Part shown: in pieces, positions 25,598 to 35,295 of the stretch | How positions within the stretch are numbered: the first letter of the stretch is position 1 | How the letters are laid out: the number at the start of each line of letters is the position of its first letter | DNA from: HyVt-105 sp049975425 | GTDB taxonomy: Bacteria > Bacteroidota > Bacteroidia > Bacteroidales > VadinHA17 | Length of the DNA stretch: 64,000 nucleotides | NCBI GenBank assembly: GCA_049975425.1 | Contig: JBNGDI010000018.1 | Location: forward strand, 1 to 64,000 | Direction of reading: 5' to 3' | Made by a program: the position numbers and the translations under genes | The notes under the pieces: generated by a model | Database searches by the model: none | The model's input: only the letters and a program-made list of their open reading frames with translations | What the model was told of the DNA's origin: nothing

Positions 25598-28063
25598 TCA
25601 ATTCCTCAGGGTTTTTATATAACATGGCTCTTTCAATGCAATTCGTATCCGTACCGGAGAACCTTCCCTCATTTCCAGCCATCGTTCACCCGGTTTCCCT
25701 GATACCGTAATATTTCCTCCCCGGCAACTGATCGCATCGATTTCTCCAGGTAGCTTCAACAGGACTTTCCGGTCGGTTCCGGGCAGAAGCTGCAAACGGA
25801 TATTCTTCCTGTCCCAGTTCATCTCACTGATCATCACATTCCCCCGCAAACGGACTCCTTTGATGGTTCCCGTTGAAAAGGCTGAAGGAAGGGCTGGAAA
25901 AAGAGAGATCAAACCGGGTTCGGAATATACCAGCATTTTTATGACCACAACCGGGTACCCACCACTCAGGTCCAGGTTAAAGATACTGCCCGGGTCATGG
26001 GTGGTCACCATATTGTTTTTCCAGTAATTTCGTGTAAGCCATCCTAGCATTTCATAGCATGCATCGGCTTCCCCCAGCATGGCGGCAGCAAATGCCATCT
26101 GAGCCAGCCCGAAAGCCATCACTCCCCCTTCATCCTGCCTGCGCACTTTCATTTTCTCTTCCAGCACCCTGAGCGCCCCTTCCTTCAGTTCCGGGTTTTG
26201 TCTGAACTCAGGATCGATCAGATCAAACAGGGCATAGAGATGCGACACATGCCGGTGACTGTGGTTTTCTGCCACTCCGGGCCACATCCATTCTCTGAGT
26301 TCCCCTTTTTCATTCAACTCATAGGGAGGCATTTTTTTCAGCATGAAACGCCATAGAGAAATTTTTTCTCTGTTCACCTTCAGTAATTCCGATGCTTCCA
26401 TGGTGTTTCTCAAGAGCTGTTTTGCAATCATGACATCCATGGTGGCATTGATACACGCCTGATAGGGAATGTTGCCCGGATTATTCTCCGGGGAATAGGA
26501 AGGATTAAAAAGCAAATAACCGTCAGGCCCTTCTGTAAGGAAATCCTCATAGAAAAGCAGGGCCTTTTCCATGAAAGGGAGGGCTCTTTGCCGCAAAAAT
26601 GCCGTATCGCCGGTATGCAAGAAATAATCGTAATAAAACATCGAGTACCAACCCGCACCTCCGGTCCAGAAAGTCATGGGCCAGGTAGCGTCGAAATGAT
26701 TGTTCAAGCCGTGTGTGCTCATTCGTGACGGGATATGGATTCCCCGGCACCCGAACAATTGTTTGGCATTTTTCTCAAAATCCGGCAGATATATTTCCAG
26801 CAAATCGAACAACGGAATCATCAGGTCGGGCATATTGGCAGGGAGCATGGAGGAAACCGCTACAGGAACATTGCCGTTCATAGTAAAATCGGATGACCAG
26901 GGCGGTGTCAGGGTACCGCTCCAGATACCCTGGAGGTTCGGCGGATTGATTCCTGTGGATGAAATAATATTGTACCGGGCAGCATCAAATTCCAGCTCAA
27001 TCAGGCGCGGATCAGGTTTTCTGCTGTCCATGCCCAGCCATTCTTCCACAGGCACCAGTTTTTCTTTGCCCTGGTACAGTTCCAGTTTCGTCCGGTTGAA
27101 GAGTTTCCCATGCACTTCCCGGTGCCTGGCCAGCAATTTCACGTAATTTGCTGTTTCACCATCCATAGTGGCCACCAGACCCGGCAGATGGGTATCTTGC
27201 GTATCATACAGGGGAACCAGGCGGGCCAGGATCAGCAATTCGCGGGTTCCTTCCACTGCGAACCCGTTTTCTTTTCCAACCAGTCTGCCACCTGTATTCC
27301 TGAGAAGCACCGCCCCTTCGTATCCGCTGATCAGACCTTCCCACTGATTCTCAAATACGGCGCGGAAGGTCAGGTGGTTTCCACCAGCATGTATTCTGCT
27401 ATCACTGATTCCTGAATCCTCTATTCCCAGAATATCAGCCCACCAGGTTTTCCGGTGTCTTTCGTTCACTCCAACCGTGCAATCAAAAGCAGGACCGTTT
27501 GATACAATCCGTGTAACCACCATATTATCGGTTCGCGAGACAAAGGTGCTTCGTGAAAAAATCCCCCTGCTGTCTTTCCATTTCACTCCGGCTTCTCCGG
27601 ATTGGAAATCAACGGTGCGGGCATATTCTTCCACCGAATCTTCTTCCATTCCGATGGTAATATCAAAGGCAGGAATATACGGATCGGTCCACCTCTTGCC
27701 CTTCCATCCTTCTTCATGAGAAAGGCCCACCACATATTGAGAAGCCTCCCCGTATCTGCCTTCCAGCATCAGGTTCCGTATCTGCTGCAGGTGTTTCCCC
27801 TGGGAAACCGGTTCCAGGGGCCGGTTCAGGGGCAGATACAGCAGGGCATGATTCAGGATCAGGGTATCGTGATAAGGATGACCCATCACCATGGCTCCCA
27901 TGGTACCGTTGCCGGTAACCAGGGCTTCTTCCCAGTTTCCTGCCGGTTTTATGCTTAAAAATCCCCTCTGTGGAATTTTCCCGATTTCCGCATCCTTTCT
28001 ATCAGCACATGCTATCAGCATGGCTGATAGTACAAACAGCCCTATGATGCGTCCTCTGTTCAC
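25598..28063 (-). CDS. GH95-like alpha-L-fucosidase/alpha-L-galactosidase lipoprotein
   Basis: This 821-residue protein has a lipobox LIAC (Cys19). It has the three-part layout of GH95: an N-terminal beta domain (about 35-290), an (alpha/alpha)6 barrel (about 345-680) and a C-terminal beta domain. NLQGIW (376-381), the N-x-N pair Asn396/Asn398 and the PSYSPEN motif with Glu526 match the catalytic region of 1,2-alpha-L-fucosidases. The segment after N-x-N (NVPVAVSSM) departs from the common NTEMNYW-like sequence, so specificity may differ. GH95 members also include alpha-L-galactosidases. In this locus a terminal L-fucose or L-galactose on an arabinose-rich chain is likely. Confidence 0.82.
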   Translation of the reverse strand: MNRGRIIGLFVLSAMLIACADRKDAEIGKIPQRGFLSIKPAGNWEEALVTGNGTMGAMVMGHPYHDTLILNHALLYLPLNRPLEPVSQGKHLQQIRNLMLEGRYGEASQYVVGLSHEEGWKGKRWTDPYIPAFDITIGMEEDSVEEYARTVDFQSGEAGVKWKDSRGIFSRSTFVSRTDNMVVTRIVSNGPAFDCTVGVNERHRKTWWADILGIEDSGISDSRIHAGGNHLTFRAVFENQWEGLISGYEGAVLLRNTGGRLVGKENGFAVEGTRELLILARLVPLYDTQDTHLPGLVATMDGETANYVKLLARHREVHGKLFNRTKLELYQGKEKLVPVEEWLGMDSRKPDPRLIELEFDAARYNIISSTGINPPNLQGIWSGTLTPPWSSDFTMNGNVPVAVSSMLPANMPDLMIPLFDLLEIYLPDFEKNAKQLFGCRGIHIPSRMSTHGLNNHFDATWPMTFWTGGAGWYSMFYYDYFLHTGDTAFLRQRALPFMEKALLFYEDFLTEGPDGYLLFNPSYSPENNPGNIPYQACINATMDVMIAKQLLRNTMEASELLKVNREKISLWRFMLKKMPPYELNEKGELREWMWPGVAENHSHRHVSHLYALFDLIDPEFRQNPELKEGALRVLEEKMKVRRQDEGGVMAFGLAQMAFAAAMLGEADACYEMLGWLTRNYWKNNMVTTHDPGSIFNLDLSGGYPVVVIKMLVYSEPGLISLFPALPSAFSTGTIKGVRLRGNVMISEMNWDRKNIRLQLLPGTDRKVLLKLPGEIDAISCRGGNITVSGKPGERWLEMREGSPVRIRIALKEPCYIKTLRN

Positions 28064-28098
28064 CTTACCATGTTGTTGTTTTCCTGCATCATTTTATA

Positions 28099-30006
28099 TC
28101 AAATGTGTTCGGACGGATCCACTCTTATCTGGTTCATTTTTCCCGAAGGTTTTTCCACCGGCAGGTAGATGGAAAAATATTCCCTGTGGATGTCATAAAA
28201 AGGCACCATGTCGATTTCCTGACCTGCCGGGCTTCTCACCCTGTACCACCGGCTTTTCATATCCACTGTTTCCAGTTGATCCATAAAATCAGAGGGATCG
28301 AAATGAACAGCAGGAACTTCCACCGGAGTGCCGTCATACGGACCGTACCGGTTCCGCAGGTCTTCAGGTACCGCAGCTTCATGAAACCGGGCGGCAAGTA
28401 CCAGCGGTCCGACCCCGAATGCCACGTATTTATTTGTGACGGGAAGCAATGAATACCAAAGACCGGGAGTAAATACAATTTCCAGCCGGTCGCCGGGATT
28501 CCAAACCCTGTCAATCAACAGGTAGGATCCGGCCGATGGTCTGGCTTTCAGTTCTTTTTTGTTGAGGGTGGCCCTGTAATCGTTGCCCGTCCATGAAGGA
28601 ATCCTGACCGCCATCTTCAGGGAGACGGGCTTCTCTGACTCAATGATCAGTTCCACCCTGCTTCCTCCGGGAAGATCGGTATTCTGAACCAGGACAAAGC
28701 CCAGGTCGGAATAATCCAGCCTGGACGGAACGAACTGGTTCACATAGAGCCTGTCACCATCCACATCATACAAGTATTCGGCGATACGCGAAAAATTCTC
28801 CATACCCGTTCCGGTACAACACCAGAACGATGAATCGGGAGTTCCCCAGGTTTTGTAATATCCGGGCGCCATGGAAACATAATACATGGACATGCCCGTT
28901 TCCCTGTTCTGGGTTGGCAGAATGCCATTGGTCAGGGCTCTTTCCATGTATTCCTGGTATCTGATATCCTTTGACCAGTCCCACAGGCAGTCGGACAATC
29001 TGATCATATTGTAGGTACAGCAACATTCATGGGCACCCGGACCCAGTTCGGTGTGCAGATGATACGGATCGGTATTCCAGTGTTCTCCGTTGCTGGTCCC
29101 TCCGGTAACATATGAACGGGCATTCACCACCTGCTGCCAGAAAAATTCGGCGATTTGCCGCAGGGTGATATCGCCGGTAATTTCATATTCCCGGGCTACA
29201 CCCACCACGTTGGGAATAAATGAATTGGCATGGTAACCTTTCAGATGGTCGATACGTTCGGCCAGGGGATCGAAATAGCTGTGCTGGTAAAAAGCTCCCG
29301 CCAGGTTACGGCATATGGTATCACCTGTTTCGGCAAACACATTCCAGAAAAGCTCATTCATCCCCCCCTGCTCGGTATGGTCAAGCACTGTCTGGAAGTG
29401 TTTCTTTCCAAGCGGGCTGATCCGGCCTTGCAGGTAGCGGGCCATAGCGAGGGTGGTTCGCAGAGCTTCCTCATTGTCCAGATATACATAACAATCGAAC
29501 AAACCGGACAGGATCTTATGCAGTGTGTAATAGGGAGCCCATACCTTCTGCACATTTTCCACCCTGTCGAGGTATTCTCCCGGGAAAGCACTGAGATATC
29601 CTGTTCCGTTCTTTTCCTGGCACTTCCTGAGTTCATTGACCATATACCTGCATTTTTCCAGCAAAACTGTATCATCTGCCAGAACAGCCATCCGTGCGGC
29701 TGCTGAAAGGAAATGTCCGGTGGAATGTCCTCTCAGCTCGCGCGATTCCATTTCCCATCCGCCGTATTCACGGGCCTCTGAAGGAATGCCGGCCACTTTC
29801 CGGAAATGGACCAGCAGACGGTCAGGGTCAAGATAACGCAGATACGCTCTCTCCCGTTCCATTGCTTCATACCATGGGCCTCCCGTCAGGGTGATTCTGT
29901 CAAGGGCAGGTTCGGAAAGTGTTACATATTCACCGGGTTCTTCCCCGCATCCGGCAAGGGCCGTCAGTACGAGCGTCACGAACAGCGGCAGGAAAATTCT
30001 TTTCAT
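28099..30006 (-). CDS. GH127-type beta-L-arabinofuranosidase-like lipoprotein (divergent copy C)
   Basis: This 635-residue protein has the GH127 helical barrel and zinc-cysteine centre: Glu327 and Cys329 (HECCCTYN), Cys396 and Cys397 (FWCCTGTGM), and candidate acid/base Glu308 (SNGEHW). It is shorter than copies A and B, lacks their final beta-sandwich, and is only distantly similar outside the core. An extra cysteine sits in the HECCC motif. The start at 30006 gives MKRIFLPLFVTLVLTALAGC, a textbook lipoprotein signal, and avoids overlap with the upstream gene; the longer frame reaches 30033. The family includes beta-L-arabinofuranosidases and related activities, so the exact sugar is uncertain. 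Confidence 0.87.
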   Translation of the reverse strand: MKRIFLPLFVTLVLTALAGCGEEPGEYVTLSEPALDRITLTGGPWYEAMERERAYLRYLDPDRLLVHFRKVAGIPSEAREYGGWEMESRELRGHSTGHFLSAAARMAVLADDTVLLEKCRYMVNELRKCQEKNGTGYLSAFPGEYLDRVENVQKVWAPYYTLHKILSGLFDCYVYLDNEEALRTTLAMARYLQGRISPLGKKHFQTVLDHTEQGGMNELFWNVFAETGDTICRNLAGAFYQHSYFDPLAERIDHLKGYHANSFIPNVVGVAREYEITGDITLRQIAEFFWQQVVNARSYVTGGTSNGEHWNTDPYHLHTELGPGAHECCCTYNMIRLSDCLWDWSKDIRYQEYMERALTNGILPTQNRETGMSMYYVSMAPGYYKTWGTPDSSFWCCTGTGMENFSRIAEYLYDVDGDRLYVNQFVPSRLDYSDLGFVLVQNTDLPGGSRVELIIESEKPVSLKMAVRIPSWTGNDYRATLNKKELKARPSAGSYLLIDRVWNPGDRLEIVFTPGLWYSLLPVTNKYVAFGVGPLVLAARFHEAAVPEDLRNRYGPYDGTPVEVPAVHFDPSDFMDQLETVDMKSRWYRVRSPAGQEIDMVPFYDIHREYFSIYLPVEKPSGKMNQIRVDPSEHI

Positions 30007-30029
30007 AAGGCAACCGGTATTCTTTTTTA

Positions 30030-32954
30030 TCATGGTTCTTTTAGAAATTGGGTATATTCATCCTCCACGTGTTCCACAAAGACCCCCTGGAACTGACCCG
30101 GCTTCAGGCGGGCCGGCAGGGTGACCCTTACCGAATGATCCATCCCCGGTTCCAGGGAAGATATATCGGCGTAAACACCCAGGTAAGTCCTTTCCATGTA
30201 TGGATACACGCCGTTATAGGCTTCCTTCAGCGGAAAGGGCCGCCCGTCGATTTCCAGCCGGTATTCGTCCATAGGGACTGGCTTTTTGATTCTTTGTGTT
30301 GTCACTTCATCACCCCGGCGCACTTCTTCTTCTGTCACCCGGTAAGGATCAGCCACATGGATATACAGCAGCAACCGGGAAGGTTCGAGCCAGGGGGCCC
30401 GTCTGTCATCATCGGTATAGCGTACGGGCCACTTTTCTTTTCTCTTTTCCAGTTGTTTGAATATTCTTTCCGGAATACGGAGTGTGGTTTCTACCCGGGT
30501 GCCGGTAAATCCCGGATCATACCTGGTAAGGCTTGCTGCTGCCGGAAAATACTCACCGGCAAACCGCAGGACAGCTTCCACCCGGTTCCCCTGCTGCAGA
30601 AACGGCCATTCGGTTCCATTCACGGTGAGTGATCCGATTTTTGTTTCTCCTGGAAGGATCACATGGATTTCCGTTTCCGAACCGGTAACACCTGTAACTT
30701 CAGTCAGGATGAGTGTATCCTTTTTCAGCACGGCATTCCCCGGCACATTGACCAGAACGGGTTTCCCTTTCTCTTCAAAGGGTTCAACCCGAAGCACCTT
30801 AGCCGAGGTTCCCGGCATATCCACACAGACCCGATCACCGAAAGCGGAAATACCCGGTGCAAGCACCACCCCTTCACGCGGGTACAGTTCCGTAATGGTA
30901 AACTTTTCTCCAGAGGTCAGGCCAATGGAGCGATTCAGGGTAAATTCAGCTTTCAGCTCCCTGTAATTGGGATTGAAAAGAAAAATAAAACCACGGTCTT
31001 CGACTATAGCGGCCGTTCCATCGCACCTTCCGGTCATGGGCTGCCCCATCACAGGCCTCACATGTTTCAGGTATTCCATGTTGATGTCGGTGAAATCAAG
31101 CCAATGATTGAAAAAGGCTTTGTCTTCCTCTGAAAATGCGTGAAACTCCTGTTCGTCCCTGGCAGGAATATAATTCACCACATGGTTGTATGGTGCGGTA
31201 GCCAGGGAAGATATCAGATTGTATTTCCAGCCCAGGTAATCCCAGTCGCGCGGACGGAACCGGTCGCGCCTCATGATCCTGTCGGCATCGTTTCGCTGGG
31301 TCTGGTGCGTAATAAAACCAGGAAGGATTTCCACGGGCGTAAAGTCCCGTGTCATTAAACGGTAAGCCACATACCGCTGCCTGGCCCCGTTTATCCGGTC
31401 TGTACTCAGGTCGGTAACGGGCATAAAGCTACCGGGTTGCTCGTCTGACATCATGGGATGCGGGTATGTGCCGGCCAGCCAGGTCCAGGTACCGAAATGA
31501 TGGTACTGCTGCCGGCCGTCTATCACCAGGTGAGGGGCCCGTTTGCGCAGTTGTTCCAGTATCCTTCGGCATCCGTACCATTGCTGGTATTTGCTGGATA
31601 CCTGCACATTTTTATCATCCGGATCGTTTTCATAGGCAATCCACCAGTGGTCGAAGGAATACCCTGTACAACCCGTGGCATCCGCAAAAGCCACAAGCAT
31701 ATCCACCAGCCAGTCCTGAAAACTCCTGAGGCCTGTATCCACCGTCAGGTAGCCTTCGGGCTTCTTCCCGTTGGATGTTCTCCATGCGGTCCATTCCGGG
31801 TTTTGCATAAAGGGAAGGGAAGGATATACATAAGCCATCAGGCCGATTCCTTTCGACCGGGCATAATCTACCACTTCCTGCACGGTAGGGGGCAGCGGAT
31901 CGCCGGGATGCCATTCCCCCTTTCGGATCTTTTGTCCCATATTCCACCAAAGCAGGCTTTCCCAGCCCCAGGCATCGGTATTTTCTTCCAGCGGAGCCAC
32001 TGCACTGTTGAACGGCGTGAACAATACATGCTGATTTCCCAGCTCCACGGCACGGTCAATGATCCTTTTGTATTCTTCCATGCCTTCCGGGGTGGCAATG
32101 TCTATCTGGTAATCATTCTCGCACCACCCGATATGAACCCGTACACTCTCCTGCGGATCGATCAGCAGAAATTCCCGTGCACATTGCGTCACAGCATCGA
32201 TTTCTCCCTGATCGATCCGGTCACCATCCGCCACAAACTCATCGGATTTGGATACATATTCCCATTCGGGCAACAGATCAGCCCTGAAGGTATGACCTGT
32301 TAAATCGGCTGTTCCTATACATAACCGGTCGGATGCAAAAGGGCCCCGGTTCTGTTCCCAATTCATCCGGGGACGGTATCTGACCTGAACCGTTCCTTCA
32401 AGGAAAGTGTAATCAGTATAAGGGTTCTGTACAGTAAAAAAGCAGGCCGTTCCCTCGCCCGCAGCCGGGACAGGAATGTTCCTCAGAGTGAAGCCGTACC
32501 TTCGGTCGGGAAATCTTTGATAACTCAGTGAATCATCCTTTATCTCCCCTGCCAGGATTCCCATTTCATCCACCCTGTACCGGGTTTTATCGGGGGAATC
32601 CACCAGCACCTGCTTCGACACAAACCTCCAGTCATCCTGCAGTTCATATTTAACGGTAATGTTAAATTCGCCGGCTGCATATTCATAGGATACAGTGTGT
32701 TTTGATTTATGTATTTTTTTTGGAACCATCTCTCCGGAATCAAACAGCACACTGTCGATGGTGAGAAATACCTCATCCTTTTCAAACGGCAGCTCATAAT
32801 TATTCTGAATGTCAAATACCGACTGAATACCCTTCTGATCAAAGGTCACTTTCAACCGGTCGTTCGTCAGTGACAGATCACCTGAAACATTACATCCCGC
32901 GAGAAATATGCACAGCAAAGGGAGTATGATTAAATTTACGGTTTGGTTCTTCAT
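30030..32954 (-). CDS. Clan GH-D-like TIM-barrel lipoprotein, putative glycosidase
   Basis: This 974-residue protein has a lipobox LAGC (Cys21). An N-terminal beta-sandwich (about 25-265) precedes a (beta/alpha)8-like domain (about 270-660). That domain holds HIGWCEND, GYSFDHWW (Asp435) and VIDGRQQYHHFGTW (Asp479), which recall the two catalytic aspartates of GH27/GH36 enzymes. A C-terminal beta region follows, then about 200 residues with no recognised domain. I cannot place it in a numbered family. It starts 1 bp after the GH31 stop and so belongs to the same transcript. An alpha-galactosidase-like or beta-L-arabinopyranosidase-like reaction is plausible from clan GH-D precedent but not proven. 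Confidence 0.65.
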   Translation of the reverse strand: MKNQTVNLIILPLLCIFLAGCNVSGDLSLTNDRLKVTFDQKGIQSVFDIQNNYELPFEKDEVFLTIDSVLFDSGEMVPKKIHKSKHTVSYEYAAGEFNITVKYELQDDWRFVSKQVLVDSPDKTRYRVDEMGILAGEIKDDSLSYQRFPDRRYGFTLRNIPVPAAGEGTACFFTVQNPYTDYTFLEGTVQVRYRPRMNWEQNRGPFASDRLCIGTADLTGHTFRADLLPEWEYVSKSDEFVADGDRIDQGEIDAVTQCAREFLLIDPQESVRVHIGWCENDYQIDIATPEGMEEYKRIIDRAVELGNQHVLFTPFNSAVAPLEENTDAWGWESLLWWNMGQKIRKGEWHPGDPLPPTVQEVVDYARSKGIGLMAYVYPSLPFMQNPEWTAWRTSNGKKPEGYLTVDTGLRSFQDWLVDMLVAFADATGCTGYSFDHWWIAYENDPDDKNVQVSSKYQQWYGCRRILEQLRKRAPHLVIDGRQQYHHFGTWTWLAGTYPHPMMSDEQPGSFMPVTDLSTDRINGARQRYVAYRLMTRDFTPVEILPGFITHQTQRNDADRIMRRDRFRPRDWDYLGWKYNLISSLATAPYNHVVNYIPARDEQEFHAFSEEDKAFFNHWLDFTDINMEYLKHVRPVMGQPMTGRCDGTAAIVEDRGFIFLFNPNYRELKAEFTLNRSIGLTSGEKFTITELYPREGVVLAPGISAFGDRVCVDMPGTSAKVLRVEPFEEKGKPVLVNVPGNAVLKKDTLILTEVTGVTGSETEIHVILPGETKIGSLTVNGTEWPFLQQGNRVEAVLRFAGEYFPAAASLTRYDPGFTGTRVETTLRIPERIFKQLEKRKEKWPVRYTDDDRRAPWLEPSRLLLYIHVADPYRVTEEEVRRGDEVTTQRIKKPVPMDEYRLEIDGRPFPLKEAYNGVYPYMERTYLGVYADISSLEPGMDHSVRVTLPARLKPGQFQGVFVEHVEDEYTQFLKEP

Positions 32955-32955
32955 G

Positions 32956-35295
32956 CTATGATATTATTTTAAGTGATATTCTTATTTCCTCCTGTCCGTT
33001 CCATTCAACCAGCCGGGTAGCACCATCGGGAACGGTTTCGATCCGGAAAGTTTTCGGTGTACCGTGTTTCCTGCCCTGATCATCTTTCCCGGGCTGAATG
33101 GTAAGCGTTTCCTCTTCATTGTCCCATACCAGGCAGGTCAGAGAGTATTTGCCTTCCAGGTAATCCTGACTGATCCCGTCGTCGTTGTAAAGGGTAAAAT
33201 GACCGTCGGCCCCGCGGTAAATTCTCAGGGTGGTTGGATCATTCACCGGCTGGTCTGCATATTGCCGCACCGGATCCAGGGGAATGACAGCCCCGGCCCG
33301 CACATACAGGGGCATAACCGACAGATCCACCTTTTTCTCCACCGTTTTTCCCCCTGAGATTTTTTCATTCGTCCACCAGTCGTACCAATCCCCTTCGGGC
33401 AGGTATACCCGGCGTGATACCGCCCCTTTTTCATACACGGGCGCCACAAGCATATCCCTTCCCCACAGGTACTGGTCGCCGGTAGCACAGGCTAATGTAT
33501 CATCCGGATAATGCAGCCACAGGGCCCGCATCAGGGGCATGCCGGTTGCCCGGGCTTCCCAGGCCAGGGTATAATTGTAGGGCAGCAGGCGGTAGCGAAG
33601 CTGTGTGTATTTTTTCGCCACCGGCTCTATGCGGGGATTATTCATTTCCGAAACCATTGGTGGGGTACGTGTTTCCAGCGGGCCTCTTTCATTCAGCCCC
33701 CAGCCCCAGGGCAGGCGGGTCCACCACGTACGTCCGTGGGAACGGAATGAAGGACAGAAAGCTCCGAACTGGTACCAGCGGGCATACAGTTCACCGGTGA
33801 GCTCCCTGTTGGGGTAGAACCCCCCTATATCAGACCCCCAGTAAGGAGATAGGCTCAGGGAATGGTTGATACCCACGGCAATCTGTCCTTCCAGGGTTTT
33901 CCAGGCCGACTGGGTATCACCCGACCATACCCATCCTCCCCAGCGGGCCACACCCAGGTGCCCGTTCCGGTGAAGGCTCCAGGGCCTGATTCCCGGCCGG
34001 GTATACAATGGCCCCTGATAGTACATCTGGTGCCTTTTTATGCGTTCGAACAGGTCGAACCAGTCACCCTCATCGGGCCAGAAAGCATCCACTCCTGTTT
34101 CCATCAGACCCTTATGCTGTTCCCAGTATGACATGATGTGCGCGCCATCCACCGTTTCTCCCGGGGCGGGCGGAATGGTCCCGTGCAGGGTAGGCAGTTT
34201 GTCGCGGTCCCAGGGGACCATGTGCAGTACCACTCTGACATGACGCCGGTGAAGGTCGTGAATGACCTCGGCAGGATCCCGCTCAAACACTTCAGGGTTG
34301 AAGTCAAACGACGGTTGTTCGGTGTTCCAGCCCCGGGGGCAGAAACCTGTACCCAGGTATATCACGGCATCCAGTGGAATCTCCTTGTTCCTGAACGAAT
34401 CGACGATAGCCATCATCTGTTGTTCATCTTCCAGCGTACGGTGCGACTGCATATAACCCAGCGCCCAGCGTGGGGGCATGACGGCCTGACCGCTGATCAG
34501 GGAAATGTTTTTCATAAAAGCCGCCGGATCACGGGCATCGAAGACAAACAGATCATACAGACCGGGCACAAAGGAATCCATGGGCGGAATGCCCTTTCCC
34601 AGGTTCTGCTGCTGGTTCTCCCGGTTCTGCCGCATGCCGCCGGCCTCAGCGGGTTCAACGGGGATAAATATCCCGCGGTCTTTCCCTGTGAGGTCAAACC
34701 GGCCCCAGGGTGTAGTGAAATAAAGGGCCCATCCCCCTGTACTGATCAGCAGGGGCACCGGATTGCGCGAGCCATAGGCATCGCTCTGCCAGCGGGGCTG
34801 CATGTTGTGAAACCGGCCCCGGCGGCCGAACTCGATGGGCAGGTTGCGCCAGTCGGTTCCCCTTTCCGGCCGCGGACCGCCTTCCCCCATTCCCAGCACA
34901 GGAGCATCATCGAGCAAAAAAGACAGGTTCCCGTTTTCCCTGAATGCAATGGTCTGAATAGTAATCCCTTCGGAATTTTTTATCACCACAGTCAGCGGAT
35001 CGGGATGTACTTCCACCACCATTTTTCCTGAACGTTTTCTGACAATATCCTGCAGTTCGGAAATCTTAATGAAAGGGGATGGATAATCCCGGTTAGCCAG
35101 TACGGGCGTGAATAGGAGGTTTTCAGGGTATCCCTCAGGCTTCAGGGTAATCCGGATACCTGATTCCCCAGCCTGTCTGATTTCCAGTATTCCCTGCAGT
35201 TCCCCGGAAGGGGCAGAACCTGAAATGGCATTTCCGGCAATCAGAAGAAAAATCCAACCTATTATTTGTTTTTGAATCATTTGCGCCGCATTCAA
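32956..35295 (-). CDS. GH31 family glycosidase
   Basis: This 779-residue protein has a weak signal peptide (IIGWIFLLIAGNAISG) and the normal GH31 layout: N-terminal beta-sandwich, barrel (about 272-590) and C-terminal beta domains. The nucleophile is Asp408 (FWPDEGDW), the acid/base is Asp460 (WSGDTQSAW), and WGSDIGGF follows. GH31 members cleave alpha-glucosides, alpha-xylosides or alpha-galactosides with retention. The residues seen do not decide among these. A glutamine-rich insert (MRQNRENQQQNLGKG) near 221 is unusual. It overlaps the upstream sulfatase gene by 4 bp, so translation is probably coupled. Confidence 0.92.
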   Translation of the reverse strand: MNAAQMIQKQIIGWIFLLIAGNAISGSAPSGELQGILEIRQAGESGIRITLKPEGYPENLLFTPVLANRDYPSPFIKISELQDIVRKRSGKMVVEVHPDPLTVVIKNSEGITIQTIAFRENGNLSFLLDDAPVLGMGEGGPRPERGTDWRNLPIEFGRRGRFHNMQPRWQSDAYGSRNPVPLLISTGGWALYFTTPWGRFDLTGKDRGIFIPVEPAEAGGMRQNRENQQQNLGKGIPPMDSFVPGLYDLFVFDARDPAAFMKNISLISGQAVMPPRWALGYMQSHRTLEDEQQMMAIVDSFRNKEIPLDAVIYLGTGFCPRGWNTEQPSFDFNPEVFERDPAEVIHDLHRRHVRVVLHMVPWDRDKLPTLHGTIPPAPGETVDGAHIMSYWEQHKGLMETGVDAFWPDEGDWFDLFERIKRHQMYYQGPLYTRPGIRPWSLHRNGHLGVARWGGWVWSGDTQSAWKTLEGQIAVGINHSLSLSPYWGSDIGGFYPNRELTGELYARWYQFGAFCPSFRSHGRTWWTRLPWGWGLNERGPLETRTPPMVSEMNNPRIEPVAKKYTQLRYRLLPYNYTLAWEARATGMPLMRALWLHYPDDTLACATGDQYLWGRDMLVAPVYEKGAVSRRVYLPEGDWYDWWTNEKISGGKTVEKKVDLSVMPLYVRAGAVIPLDPVRQYADQPVNDPTTLRIYRGADGHFTLYNDDGISQDYLEGKYSLTCLVWDNEEETLTIQPGKDDQGRKHGTPKTFRIETVPDGATRLVEWNGQEEIRISLKIIS

